DNA of 64,000 bases from Rhodobacteraceae bacterium NBU2976 (GTDB taxonomy: Bacteria > Pseudomonadota > Alphaproteobacteria > Rhodobacterales > Rhodobacteraceae): assembly GCA_023630215.1 (NCBI GenBank), contig JALPRQ010000001.1, positions 744,001 through 808,000 of the forward strand. Reading direction: 5' to 3'. The notes under the pieces are model-generated. The model saw nothing but the letters and a program-made list of their open reading frames with translations. It searched no databases and was not told the DNA's origin. Below, piece by piece: positions 9,623-18,215 of this stretch. The translations under genes were made by a program, and so were the position numbers. Numbering within the stretch: position 1 is the first letter of the stretch; the number at the start of each line of letters is the position of its first letter.

Positions 9623-10355
9623 TCGCGGAAATCTGCCGCCCGTAGTCAGGTTCCGATCGGTGCGTTGTGCGGCGAAAAGAGAAGTAGGCGTCTTCCTCGG
9701 CATAGGTGCAGCACTGCACCAAGTCGGCGTCTTTGACTCCAAGCTCGCGCAGTTGGCTCAACAGGAACAGCGGCAGGTTGAACAGGTATTTTCCTGACGG
9801 TGCATTGGTGAAAAACCTTGTGTGATCCGGGTCCTCGTCGGCAAAAGTTTCAAAAAATTCCTGTCCGACCTCGTAATTTGGTTGGCTGATACAGGGGCCA
9901 ATGACGGCAGTAATATTCGCCCGGTCTGCGCCAAGCGCCTCCATCGCGCCCATCGTATTTTCCGCAACACCGTAAAGCGCACCCTTCCATCCGGCATGGG
10001 CCGCGCCGATCACCCCGGCCTTGGCATCCGCAAACAAGATGGGCGCGCAGTCCGCCGTCAACACACCGAGTGCAATGCCGGGATTGTTAGTGACCATGGC
10101 GTCGGCTTTCGGCGCGTCTATCCATGGTTCCGTCACCGTTACCACGTCGTTGCCATGCACCTGATAGACAGACAACAGGGTGTCCACCCCCAGCGCCCCA
10201 GCCACCCGTGCGCGGTTTTCGGCAACCTTTGTCGGATCATCACCCGACCCCGGGCCGCAGTTCAGGCCCTGATATACACCGTCTGACACGCCGCCAGCCC
10301 GGGTAAAAAACCCATGGCGAGGCGTAAGGAGAGGCGAGGTTTCAAAGGTGGTCAT
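9612..10355 (-). CDS. pgeF: Peptidoglycan editing factor PgeF (laccase-domain, polyphenol-oxidase family)
   Basis: A 247-residue protein of the DUF152/YfiH family, whose E. coli member removes wrongly incorporated residues from peptidoglycan precursors. Motifs are YQVHGNDVV, TADCAPILF, AAHAGWKGAL and IGPCISQPNYEV with the conserved Cys and His residues, and CCTYAEEDAYFSFRR near the end. I chose MTTFETSP (10355) as start; an in-frame ATG at 10382 lies deeper in midA. It overlaps the midA end by 14 bp and is last in the lgt-midA-pgeF operon. Confidence 0.92.
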   Translation of the reverse strand: MTTFETSPLLTPRHGFFTRAGGVSDGVYQGLNCGPGSGDDPTKVAENRARVAGALGVDTLLSVYQVHGNDVVTVTEPWIDAPKADAMVTNNPGIALGVLTADCAPILFADAKAGVIGAAHAGWKGALYGVAENTMGAMEALGADRANITAVIGPCISQPNYEVGQEFFETFADEDPDHTRFFTNAPSGKYLFNLPLFLLSQLRELGVKDADLVQCCTYAEEDAYFSFRRTTHRSEPDYGRQISAITL

Positions 10356-11361
10356 CAACAAATCCCGGGGGTTCTGGGGCATTATCAGGCACCAGCGCCA
10401 GCACTTTGAACAAGCTGCCCATCTGATCCGATCCCGTCAAGCGGGCAAGCGCGGCAGCGATGTCATCGGGCGCTTTGGCCGCCAGTTTCGCGGCGCGGGC
10501 TTCAATTCCCAATCTGCGCAAAAATGCGCCCTGCGTTGTGAAAAAATGCCGACCCTGCGCCAATGGCTTGAACCGTACATGGGTGGTCAGGTCGGCGGAC
10601 CCGTGATCATGATCGAACACATCCACCGGTGCGTGGGCTTGGATGGCCTGTAGCGTATCGCCCATTCCGTCCCACTCGCCGTAATCAATCACCAGCGCCG
10701 CACCGCCTTGATCGACGCGGGCGCGGATCAGAGACATGATACGCTCGGCCTCGGGATTGACCTCGACGATCCGCGCATCAGCGGTCATGGGGAAGGCCTT
10801 GTCCAAGGCCGGGTTTGCCGCGGGCCGCGACCAGCCTTCGGTCAGGGTTTCACGCACCTGCCGTTCCTGCCAAAAATCGTCCACCTTGCGGAATTGCCTC
10901 ACCGGCAGCGCGTCGAAAAATTCGTTGGCGATCAGGAACAGAGGGCCATCTGTCACATCCTCGATCCGATCAACATATAGCACGTCGCCGACGGTTTCCT
11001 CTTGCTTTTCCTGCAACGCATCGCTGGTTTCCACCATCACCACCCGCGCTGCGTCCAGAAACCCCGGCACAATCTGTGTCACCCGCAGTATGTCGGCCAT
11101 CAATGTCCCGCGTCCCGGCCCCAACTCGGCCAAAACGAATGGCGAGGGCGAGCCCTGATCCAGCCACACTTGCGCCAGCCAAAGGCCGATCATCTCGCCG
11201 AACATCTGGCTGATCTCGGGCGCAGTTACGAAATCCCCGCTGACCCCCAGCGGATCACGGGTGCGGTAATAGCCATGCTCGGGATGCGCAAGGCACAGGT
11301 TGATATAGTCGGCGACGCTAAGCGGCGCGCGGTCACGAATAATTTGGGTTAGCTCAGACAC
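10342..11361 (-). CDS. MidA/NDUFAF7-family SAM-dependent methyltransferase
   Basis: A 339-residue protein homologous to eukaryotic NDUFAF7/MidA, which methylates an arginine of a complex I subunit during assembly. The signature block SVADYINLCLAHPEHGYY, SGDFVTAPEISQMFGEM and the SAM-binding ELGPGRGTLMADIL are clear; NEFFDALPVRQF follows. It overlaps lgt by 8 bp upstream and pgeF by 14 bp downstream. The bacterial substrate is inferred to be complex I, not shown. Confidence 0.93.
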   Translation of the reverse strand: MSELTQIIRDRAPLSVADYINLCLAHPEHGYYRTRDPLGVSGDFVTAPEISQMFGEMIGLWLAQVWLDQGSPSPFVLAELGPGRGTLMADILRVTQIVPGFLDAARVVMVETSDALQEKQEETVGDVLYVDRIEDVTDGPLFLIANEFFDALPVRQFRKVDDFWQERQVRETLTEGWSRPAANPALDKAFPMTADARIVEVNPEAERIMSLIRARVDQGGAALVIDYGEWDGMGDTLQAIQAHAPVDVFDHDHGSADLTTHVRFKPLAQGRHFFTTQGAFLRRLGIEARAAKLAAKAPDDIAAALARLTGSDQMGSLFKVLALVPDNAPEPPGFVDDHL

Positions 11362-12241
11362 GTTTCCTTGCCATTATAAACAGAATTGCGCCGACCAAAA
11401 TCATCGGAAGGGACAAAAGCTGCCCCTGAGTGATGCCGAACTCGCCCCAGCGGACCACGTGGCCCAACGGGTTATCGGGGGTAATGAACATCCGGTCGGC
11501 TTCGCGAAAAAACTCCACGAACACGCGCGAGGCGCCATAGAACATGAAGAACACGCCCATTGCCCGCCCCGGGTAATGCAGGAGTTTCGTCCGATATGCA
11601 AGGAACAGCATCAGAATTCCCAACACGATCCCCTCTAGCGCCGCTTCGTAAAGCTGGCTGGGATGGCGGGTGCAAAAGGGCAGCAGCCAGTCCGGCGGAC
11701 AGGTTTGTGCGACGGGATCGGGAAAATCGACGGCCCAGGGCACGGTCGTCGGGCGTCCCCACAACTCGGGTTTGATGAAATTCGCGATCCGTCCAAGGAA
11801 TATCCCCGCCGGTGTCACAACCGCCATCGCGTCACCCACCGAAAGAAACGGTGCCTTGTAGCGCCGCGTGAATAAATAGGTTGCGATGATGACCCCAAGG
11901 AATCCGCCATGGAACGACATGCCACCGGTCCAGATTTGCAAGATCTCTCCAAGATGTTGCGAATAATAGTCCCAGTTGTAAAACAGCACATAGCCCAACC
12001 GCCCGCCCAGCACGATCCCGATGATCTGCCAGGTCAGGATGTCTTCGGCGATTTCAGGCGTCAGGGGAGGACGTCCGCCCCAGATATCGTCGCGCCGCAT
12101 CATCCGAACCAGAATGCGCCAGCCGATAATGATGCCGACAATATAGGCCACCGCATACCAGCGCAGCGCAAAGTTGAACCCAAACAGCTCGAAGCTGAAA
12201 ATCTCGGGGTCGATATTCGGGAAGGGCAGGGTCAGCAGCAT
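11354..12241 (-). CDS. lgt: Prolipoprotein diacylglyceryl transferase
   Basis: A 295-residue inner-membrane enzyme that transfers diacylglycerol from phosphatidylglycerol to the lipobox cysteine of prolipoproteins. The signature GGMSFHGGFLG (His at 111) and GRIANFIKPELWGRP (from 150) contain essential residues, and RHPSQLYEA follows. About seven membrane segments are visible. The ATG at 12241 is preceded by GGAGG; the frame is open upstream to 12331 but without family sequence. It is first in lgt-midA-pgeF and divergent from ubiK. Confidence 0.96.
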   Translation of the reverse strand: MLLTLPFPNIDPEIFSFELFGFNFALRWYAVAYIVGIIIGWRILVRMMRRDDIWGGRPPLTPEIAEDILTWQIIGIVLGGRLGYVLFYNWDYYSQHLGEILQIWTGGMSFHGGFLGVIIATYLFTRRYKAPFLSVGDAMAVVTPAGIFLGRIANFIKPELWGRPTTVPWAVDFPDPVAQTCPPDWLLPFCTRHPSQLYEAALEGIVLGILMLFLAYRTKLLHYPGRAMGVFFMFYGASRVFVEFFREADRMFITPDNPLGHVVRWGEFGITQGQLLSLPMILVGAILFIMARKRV

Positions 12242-12348
12242 CGGGTTCCTCCGTCCGTCTTGATCTTGCGCCCGGCTGCCAAAGTCAACCCGCCCTTGGC
12301 AAATCCTGCGTGAGCGCCCATATATGTGCAAACCGAAAGGATATTAAG

Positions 12349-12636
12349 ATGCAGACTCGCGACAAGATTTTCGACGATATGTCCAAGCTTATGAACAACG
12401 CATTGGGCGTCGCTCAAGGTGCAAAGGAAGAGGCCGAAACGGCATTCAAATCCTGGGTAGACCGCTGGATGGCCGACCGCGATTTCGTCACACGTGAAGA
12501 ATTCGACGCAGTGCGCGACATGGCCGTGAAAGCGCGTGAGGAAAATGATGCGCTGAGGGCCCGGATCGAGGCGTTGGAGAAGAAAGCCCCGGCGAAACGA
12601 ACAACGACCAAACGGACGACCGCGACAAAAAAATAG
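12349..12636 (+). CDS. ubiK: Accessory factor UbiK family protein (BMFP, YqiC-like)
   Basis: A 95-residue protein, MQTRDKIFDDMSKLMNNALG at the start, with an amphipathic N-terminal helix, the FVTREEFDAVRDMAVKAREE coiled-coil region and a Lys/Thr-rich tail (KRTTTKRTTATKK). UbiK assists ubiquinone biosynthesis at the membrane as a partner of UbiJ. GAAAGGA at 12335-12341 supports the start over the upstream in-frame ATG at 12310. The next gene begins on the base after its stop codon. Confidence 0.9.
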   Translation: MQTRDKIFDDMSKLMNNALGVAQGAKEEAETAFKSWVDRWMADRDFVTREEFDAVRDMAVKAREENDALRARIEALEKKAPAKRTTTKRTTATKK

Positions 12637-13437
12637 ATGCCCACAAAAGCGCGCTATCTGAAGCAGTTTTGGATTTCTTGGGCGACTCCGATTGTGGAGT
12701 ATAATCCAGGCGCGCTTCGAGGCATTAGCCGTGCCGACGTCGTGTTAGGTATCAATAAGAAGGTGCAAGCGTTTAATCCGTTAACGAATTTGATTTCATC
12801 AAAGTTGCGACTGGAAAAACGGCTCTTATCACCAGAAATTACGTACACTCACATAAACATTTCCAATGTCGAATCCTTAAATTTCGCGCTTTATCCGATG
12901 GGCAAGAACAAGCCATTAGGACTCTATTCGAGCTTCTACATGGATCCACTCGAACTTCTGGATTTGCCGGACGACGCCAGCGTAATTGGCGAACTTGGCA
13001 TCAAAATTGTAGAAGAATTTCTGGAAAATCTGGCCTTTCATGAATACGCGATAAAAGATTTTCCCACCGATATTTTCACCGGTGCTATCGAAGATTTTCG
13101 GGCCAAAGACATGAAGGTGGGTTTTCGCCCGGTACAAAAGGAAATTGCAGGATCATCAGTTAAGGCTGTTTTCACGATCGAGGACTCGCCGAACGAAACC
13201 GTCATCATGGTTTCTTTCGTGAAAGCTAGAACCACGTTATATTCGACTGAGATATCACGCAGTCGTGGTGGTCTTGGCTCGGCCACGGCAACAGCCTTGC
13301 AAGTCATAGATGTTAAACTTTGTGAGGACGCGATTGAAATCTCTGGTATCAAGTTTCCGTCTCTTGACACTCTTCGTCTGAGATTTGGTGACCTTCCCTC
13401 AAATTTGGCGGACATTCTGCGATCTGAAACAAGTTGA
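12637..13437 (+). CDS. Hypothetical protein of unknown family, AT-richer than its neighbours
   Basis: A 266-residue protein, MPTKARYLKQFWISWATPIV at the start, with no signal peptide, membrane segment or motif I recognise. It looks like a mixed alpha/beta soluble protein. The ATG follows the ubiK stop with zero spacing, so translation probably relies on coupling. Codon use is visibly AT-richer (many aaa, aat, ata, tta) than in ubiK or lgt, suggesting recent acquisition. Function unknown; I see no link to ubiquinone synthesis beyond position. Confidence 0.75.
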   Translation: MPTKARYLKQFWISWATPIVEYNPGALRGISRADVVLGINKKVQAFNPLTNLISSKLRLEKRLLSPEITYTHINISNVESLNFALYPMGKNKPLGLYSSFYMDPLELLDLPDDASVIGELGIKIVEEFLENLAFHEYAIKDFPTDIFTGAIEDFRAKDMKVGFRPVQKEIAGSSVKAVFTIEDSPNETVIMVSFVKARTTLYSTEISRSRGGLGSATATALQVIDVKLCEDAIEISGIKFPSLDTLRLRFGDLPSNLADILRSETS

Positions 13438-13564
13438 TCCAATCTTCTGTCGCGTTCGCTCCCAGAAGCCAAAGCGTATCAGGAATGACCAGCGGGCAAA
13501 CCGGGAGTCACGGTGTCCAGATTGTTGAAACCTCACACCATTCCCGACCCGCTGGCCTAAATTA

Positions 13565-13819
13565 TCAGGCTCGCTTCACCAGCCTAATAATGAATAGCAG
13601 GATTACCGCGCCAATTGTGGCGGCGATGACGGAACCTAACAAGCCTCCGCCCATCCCCAGCCCAACGCGCGGCAGGATCAGCCCGGCGATGAACGCGCCC
13701 ACGATCCCGACAACGATATTCCCGACCAGTCCGAAACCCGACCCTTTCATGATCTGACCCGCCAGCCACCCGGCAATCGCGCCGACCAGAATGAAAATGA
13801 TTAATGCTGCGATACCCAT
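13565..13819 (-). CDS. GlsB/YeaQ/YmgE family stress-response membrane protein
   Basis: An 84-residue very hydrophobic protein with three membrane segments rich in glycine (IFILVGAIAGWLAGQIMKG, NIVVGIVGAFIAGLILP, IGAVILLFIIRLV). The AGWLAGQIMKGSGFGLVGNI pattern is the family hallmark. These proteins are induced by stress in several bacteria; their biochemical role is unknown. Confidence 0.93.
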   Translation of the reverse strand: MGIAALIIFILVGAIAGWLAGQIMKGSGFGLVGNIVVGIVGAFIAGLILPRVGLGMGGGLLGSVIAATIGAVILLFIIRLVKRA

Positions 13820-13892
13820 TTGTTCCCCCTAAATTTATAAACTGAAAGGCTACGCCGATCGCGAACGGAGCGCAATTCTTGGTTTCTGAGCA

Positions 13893-14639
13893 CTAGCGAG
13901 AAATCGGACGCGTTCCCCGACATTTTGGAAAATTGGTGCAGCCCATGAAGTTTTCATTCGTTCTGCGGTTTTGTCGTACAACTAACTTACCACCACATTT
14001 CGGGCATCGTGAAAAATCAGACCGTTTCGCGTGAATATTTGCTTTAATGTTTTGGATATGTGCGTGCTTGACTTGCTGTGTCGGTTCTATTCCCGCTCGA
14101 CCAATTGTCCGAAGAATTTCATCAACTTGAGCAGTTGAAAACACAGTTATCCGTTTTGACCTAATCAAATCTGCCGCCGCTTGAATGTCCCAGACAACAT
14201 TTGAAGGCAACCGTGTCTTAGGTTCTGCGTCCCCGACAAATGCAATAATACTGTGCAGATGGATTGCGCGAATATTTAATAGATTCCGAAGTGTCTGGAC
14301 ATGCCGATAATTCTGATGAATTGGATTTTGAAACTGAGATTTATTTCCGCGATTTGATTTGGTCCAAGTTTTTTGGTTTTCTGAACCGAATATCCAGCCA
14401 ACCATATTCTTGGTTTCGATAACAAAAACGCCAAATCTGGAGACAACAATATGGTCAATCTGCGTTGTACCGTATTGGGTCGGTAAGATGATATCGTTTA
14501 AAATCGTATATTCTTGAGGATTGAGAAGCCGGTTGAGTTTGCGAGAAAGTTTCGCTTCGCCTTTTGCGCCGTGGCGCTCCGGCGTGTATGTGGCGTTGAT
14601 GATCAGTCTGACAAGAAAGGGGAGCTTTAACCGAAACAT
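13893..14639 (-). CDS. NERD-domain protein with C-terminal topoisomerase-type zinc finger
   Basis: A 248-residue protein. After a short hydrophobic N terminus (FLVRLIINATY) comes a NERD nuclease-related domain (about 22-140): GTTQIDHIVVSRFGVFVIET followed by KN gives the D...ExK pattern of restriction-like nucleases. The C terminus (about 210-245) is a four-cysteine zinc ribbon, CPKCGGKLVVRQNR then GCTNFPKC, as in topoisomerase I. It likely binds or cleaves nucleic acid. Composition is AT-rich compared with the window, and no defence partner gene is adjacent. Confidence 0.85.
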   Translation of the reverse strand: MFRLKLPFLVRLIINATYTPERHGAKGEAKLSRKLNRLLNPQEYTILNDIILPTQYGTTQIDHIVVSRFGVFVIETKNMVGWIFGSENQKTWTKSNRGNKSQFQNPIHQNYRHVQTLRNLLNIRAIHLHSIIAFVGDAEPKTRLPSNVVWDIQAAADLIRSKRITVFSTAQVDEILRTIGRAGIEPTQQVKHAHIQNIKANIHAKRSDFSRCPKCGGKLVVRQNRRTNENFMGCTNFPKCRGTRPISR

Positions 14640-14723
14640 TACAATGCTCTTTCTTCAACCCAAATAAGACTACTCTCTAATCATTCTAAGTTTGAGGAAC
14701 ATACAGTTAAACCAGAATGACCC

Positions 14724-15116
14724 TCACCCCAACGCCACCACCGCAAAACCCAAAGCGAGTGATCCATGCACGATCACGGCGCCGAAGGCTAATGGTTTGC
14801 AGTAAGTTCTAAAACCGGGTGCGGAGGTCCAAACGCTGCCGATAACCCCCAGACCGTGGAAAATCGCTAGTCCGATGGCGACGTATTTGGCGGTTGGTGA
14901 TCCGACGCCTGGGCCAAACAAGACGATGGCGCCGAGCACGCCGAGCGCAAACAAGGCGCTTCCCATGAAGCGGAAAGCAATTTTCAGTTCTACAGGCTGG
15001 GTTGCGCGATCCTCGGCGGATTGGGAAGATGATGCGCCGCTTAGGTAAGCGCTTGTACCGAACAGCAGTTCGAACAGCGTATGGATCGCATAAACCACGG
15101 TCGCTAAAATTGTCAT
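14724..15116 (-). CDS. Small four-helix integral membrane protein, family not recognised
   Basis: A 130-residue protein with about four membrane segments, MTILATVVYAIHTLFELLFG at the start and AFGAVIVHGSLALGFAVVAL at the end. AGGAGGGACGT before the ATG is a strong ribosome-binding site, so the gene is real. I recognise no family or catalytic motif. It is a stand-alone gene between the NERD gene and a divergent YbjN-type gene. Confidence 0.75.
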   Translation of the reverse strand: MTILATVVYAIHTLFELLFGTSAYLSGASSSQSAEDRATQPVELKIAFRFMGSALFALGVLGAIVLFGPGVGSPTAKYVAIGLAIFHGLGVIGSVWTSAPGFRTYCKPLAFGAVIVHGSLALGFAVVALG

Positions 15117-15315
15117 ACGTCCCTCCTGCCGATTCCATCAGGCTAATCAGCGGGCTATGACCTCTCAACTGAAATCGAAGGGCGGGGCAAAAAACTTCTT
15201 TACACATCCCCCAAAAACACACACCATATCTCGTAGGGACAAGCGGGCAAACCGCGATCCTTGGTGGGGTCACCAAATTATTGGGGCCGCATCTGCACAC
15301 CAAAGAGGTAGGCAT

Positions 15316-15819
15316 ATGAATACAGTCGAGCATGACCTGACTACTGACGACCTCCACCCCATTGATATTGTTGAACATCTCGCCGCTCATAACGAGTGGG
15401 ACTTTGACCGGGTTGCCCCCGATCAGATCGCAATGGTGATTGACGGATCATGGACCACCTATTCCCTGTCGCTGGCATGGAGCCCTTATGACGAGACGCT
15501 CCGCATGATTTGCACCTTCGACATGGACCCGGCGGAGGAGAAACTCCCAAACCTTTATGACCTTTTGAACCAGGCGAATGACAAATGCTGGTCTGGTGCG
15601 TTCAGTCTTTGGCGCGAACAGAAAATGATGGTCTATCGGTACGGGCTCAATCTGGCGGGCGAAGGCACAGCCACCGCCATTCAGATTGACGACATCGTTG
15701 GTCGCGCCGTATTGGCGTGTGAGAGGTTTTATCCTGCGTTCCAGCTGGTATGCTGGGGGGACGAAACGCCGGCCGCCGCCATGACGGTCGCCATTGACGA
15801 GGCTTACGGCCGCGCATAA
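15316..15819 (+). CDS. YbjN domain-containing protein
   Basis: A 167-residue soluble protein, MNTVEHDLTTDDLHPIDIVE at the start. The WTTYSLSLAWSPYDETLRMI strand pair, LPNLYDLLNQANDKCWSGAF and the closing RAVLACERFYPAFQLVCW fit the YbjN (DUF1790) fold, related to type III secretion chaperones. GAGGTAGG precedes the ATG; the longer open frame from 15157 lacks family sequence. It is 32 bp upstream of proC and probably in the same operon. Function unknown. Confidence 0.88.
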   Translation: MNTVEHDLTTDDLHPIDIVEHLAAHNEWDFDRVAPDQIAMVIDGSWTTYSLSLAWSPYDETLRMICTFDMDPAEEKLPNLYDLLNQANDKCWSGAFSLWREQKMMVYRYGLNLAGEGTATAIQIDDIVGRAVLACERFYPAFQLVCWGDETPAAAMTVAIDEAYGRA

Positions 15820-15851
15820 CCCGTCCCGGGCTGCGGCCTGATGGAGGGGAT

Positions 15852-16661
15852 ATGTCGCTAGACGCTGTAAAGACCCGCGGGCTTGTGCTGCTCGGCTGCG
15901 GGAAAATGGGTTCCGCACTGTTGCAAGGCTGGCTTGACGCCGGGGTGCCCGCATCATCTATTTCCATCATTGATCCCAACCCGTCGGACTGGGTCCGACA
16001 GACAGGCGCTGTGGTGAATGGCGATTTGCCCGATGCGCCCGCCGTCTGCCTGATTGCCGTCAAACCTCAGATGATGGGGGAGGCGTTGGATCAAATCTCG
16101 GCATTCGGAGGGGGCGAAACGGTGTTCCTGTCGATTGCCGCCGGCACGTCCATCGCGGCCTTTGAATCGGCCTTCGGGGCTAACACGCCGATTATCCGCA
16201 CCATGCCCAACACGCCCGCCGCTGTCGGACGGGGTATCACGGCCATCATCGGCAACGCCCGTGTTGATGAATCCGCACTGCAACTGGCCGAAAGCCTGCT
16301 GCAAGCGGTCGGACAGACCGTACGCCTGACCGACGAAGACCAGATGGACGCGGTGACCGCCGTGTCAGGGTCCGGCCCCGCCTATGTCTTCCACATGATC
16401 GAAGCGCTGGCGGCAGCGGGCGAGGCCGAGGGGCTGCCCGCCGACATGGCGATGCAATTGGCGAAGGCGACCGTCGCCGGGTCCGGCGCACTGGCCGAAG
16501 CGTCGGATGAAAGCCCCGAACAGCTACGCATCAACGTCTCCAGCCCCGGCGGCACGACGCTGGCCGGTCTGTCGGTGCTGATGGCAGATGATGGGCTGCC
16601 CGACCTGATGCGCCGCACGGTAGCCGCCGCCGCCAACCGTTCCCGTGAATTGAAAGGGTAA
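15852..16661 (+). CDS. proC: Pyrroline-5-carboxylate reductase
   Basis: A 269-residue enzyme that reduces P5C to proline with NAD(P)H. The Rossmann motif LLGCGKMGSALLQGWL is at the N terminus, RTMPNTPAAVGRGITAI in the middle, and the C-terminal family signature VSGSGPAYVFHMIEAL with SSPGGTTLAGL near the end. Length is typical. It lies in a run of same-strand genes from the YbjN-type gene to csaA. Confidence 0.96.
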   Translation: MSLDAVKTRGLVLLGCGKMGSALLQGWLDAGVPASSISIIDPNPSDWVRQTGAVVNGDLPDAPAVCLIAVKPQMMGEALDQISAFGGGETVFLSIAAGTSIAAFESAFGANTPIIRTMPNTPAAVGRGITAIIGNARVDESALQLAESLLQAVGQTVRLTDEDQMDAVTAVSGSGPAYVFHMIEALAAAGEAEGLPADMAMQLAKATVAGSGALAEASDESPEQLRINVSSPGGTTLAGLSVLMADDGLPDLMRRTVAAAANRSRELKG

Positions 16662-16663
16662 AC

Positions 16664-17002
16664 ATGTCCGAAATCAGTTTTGACGACTTCCTGAAGGTCG
16701 ACATCCGCGTCGGTAAAATCATCGACGCCCAACCGTTTCCCGAGGCGCGGAAACCCGCGATCAAGCTCTGGGTCGATTTCGGACCGGAGATCGGGCAAAA
16801 AAAGTCCTCGGCCCAGATTACGGTCCACTACACCCCGGAAAGCCTGATCGGTCGACGGGTGATGGGCGTGGTCAACTTCCCCCCGCGCCAGATCGGCAAA
16901 TTCATGTCGGAATGTCTGGTGCTGGGCGTGCCGGATGAAAACGATGCCGTGGTGTTATTGCGCCCCGACCATGATGTGCCGATCGGCGGGCGGATGTATT
17001 GA
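16664..17002 (+). CDS. csaA: CsaA-type tRNA-binding / chaperone-like protein
   Basis: A 112-residue single OB-fold domain, MSEISFDDFLKVDIRVGKII at the start, with the family blocks SSAQITVHYTPESLIGRRVM and VVNFPPRQIGKFMSECLVLG. CsaA was described as an export chaperone in Bacillus and is related to the tRNA-binding domain of methionyl-tRNA synthetase. It begins 2 bp after the proC stop, and its own stop overlaps the next TTG start. Confidence 0.94.
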   Translation: MSEISFDDFLKVDIRVGKIIDAQPFPEARKPAIKLWVDFGPEIGQKKSSAQITVHYTPESLIGRRVMGVVNFPPRQIGKFMSECLVLGVPDENDAVVLLRPDHDVPIGGRMY

Positions 17003-17583
17003 TCCTGACGCTGGACGATATCGCCAACCGCATCGGGGCAAAGAACCGGCCTGACGGAATGACCACTGCCATCATCGCGATTGACGGCTGCGGTGGGTCC
17101 GGGAAATCGACGTTGGCAGAGCGGCTGGCGGGGAAACTGGACTGCGCCATCATCCACACCGATGATTTTGCCGAGTGGGATAATCCGCTGGACTGGTATC
17201 CGCGCATGATTGAACAGGTCCTTGAACCGCTTTGCGCTAACCGACCGGCACACTATCAACGTTATGATTGGGGCACCAAGACGCTGGCTGACTGGCGCGA
17301 CGTGCCGCCAGCCCCGCACCTGATTGTTGAAGGCGTCAGCGCGTTGCGCGCGGCGTTCCGCCCCTATCTGACCTTTGGCATCTATGTCGAAACTCCGCCC
17401 GCGATCCGTCTGCGCCGCGGGCTGGAACGGGACGGCGATCACGCCCTTTCCCTCTGGCAAAGCTGGATGGCAGAGGAAGACGCCTATCTGATCCGCGAAG
17501 CCCCGGCCGACCACGCCGATTTGGTCATCAGCGGCAATCCGACGGCTGATCTGGATCAAGGCGGCGTCGAGATCATTATGTAA
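16999..17583 (+). CDS. P-loop kinase, uridine-kinase-like
   Basis: A 194-residue nucleoside/small-molecule kinase-like protein with Walker A DGCGGSGKSTLAERLA, a HTDDFAEWDNPLDWYPRM substrate region and a LIVEGVSALR segment typical of uridine kinase/phosphoribulokinase relatives. The TTG at 16999 overlaps the csaA stop (TTGA). The first ATG is at 17059, 21 codons in and still ahead of the P-loop, so either start gives a full domain. The substrate is unknown. Confidence 0.82.
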   Translation: MILTLDDIANRIGAKNRPDGMTTAIIAIDGCGGSGKSTLAERLAGKLDCAIIHTDDFAEWDNPLDWYPRMIEQVLEPLCANRPAHYQRYDWGTKTLADWRDVPPAPHLIVEGVSALRAAFRPYLTFGIYVETPPAIRLRRGLERDGDHALSLWQSWMAEEDAYLIREAPADHADLVISGNPTADLDQGGVEIIM

Positions 17584-17593
17584 GACGATCCCC

Positions 17594-18169
17594 ATGTCTG
17601 ACACCACGAAAACCCCATCCCATCGCAATCAGGTTCTGATCAAATTCCTGTTGCTGATGGCATTGCTGGTAGGCTATTTCGCCTATCTCAGCATCAAGTT
17701 CGGTCTGCTGACCGGTGGCGTGGCGGCCGCCCTGACTTGGAGCTTTTTTGTCCTGTGCACCCCTATTGCAGACGCTGGTTTCCTGCTGGATTTTCCATTG
17801 CGCCTGCTGTTTGGCATCCGGATGCTGGTCTCGGAAATCGTTGTTTGGGGGATTGCTATCGGGATGAATCTCTATGCGGTATTTCTGGCGCCGCAGTATT
17901 ACGAAACCACCTTCTTGACCCAGCTGATGCATCAGATCATCACACATCCCTATCCGTATTGGGGAATCGTGATCCTGTCAGGGATTGGCACATTCCTTTC
18001 GGTTCAGATCGGGGATGAACTGATGGATGTGATCCACCATCGCGACCGAAAATTCTTCCACTCGCACGCCTTCAAACATGAATTGATTATGGTCGCGTTC
18101 TTTTTGTTCGCGCTACTGTGTTATTCGCTTTTGATGAAGGAATTGGGGGTCGAAATAACGCACAAATAA
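17594..18169 (+). CDS. Integral membrane protein of unknown function
   Basis: A 191-residue protein with about five hydrophobic segments: residues about 15-35, 39-60, 73-95, 119-140 and 160-180. A short soluble loop carries IGDELMDVIHHRDRKFFHSH with clustered His and Asp residues that might bind metal. I recognise no family. It ends the operon that began with the YbjN-type gene; a hairpin terminator follows immediately. Confidence 0.75.
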   Translation: MSDTTKTPSHRNQVLIKFLLLMALLVGYFAYLSIKFGLLTGGVAAALTWSFFVLCTPIADAGFLLDFPLRLLFGIRMLVSEIVVWGIAIGMNLYAVFLAPQYYETTFLTQLMHQIITHPYPYWGIVILSGIGTFLSVQIGDELMDVIHHRDRKFFHSHAFKHELIMVAFFLFALLCYSLLMKELGVEITHK

Positions 18170-18170
18170 A

Positions 18171-18200
18171 AAAAGACGCGGCCAGAAGACCGCGTCTTTT
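18171..18200. terminator. Bidirectional Rho-independent terminator
   Basis: AAAAGACGCGG (18171-18181) pairs perfectly with CCGCGTCTTTT (18190-18200) around an 8-nt loop. The A and T flanks make it work in both directions, as expected between the convergent membrane-protein gene (plus) and roadblock-domain gene (minus). Confidence 0.92.
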
Positions 18201-18215
18201 CCGAACAATTCTTTA

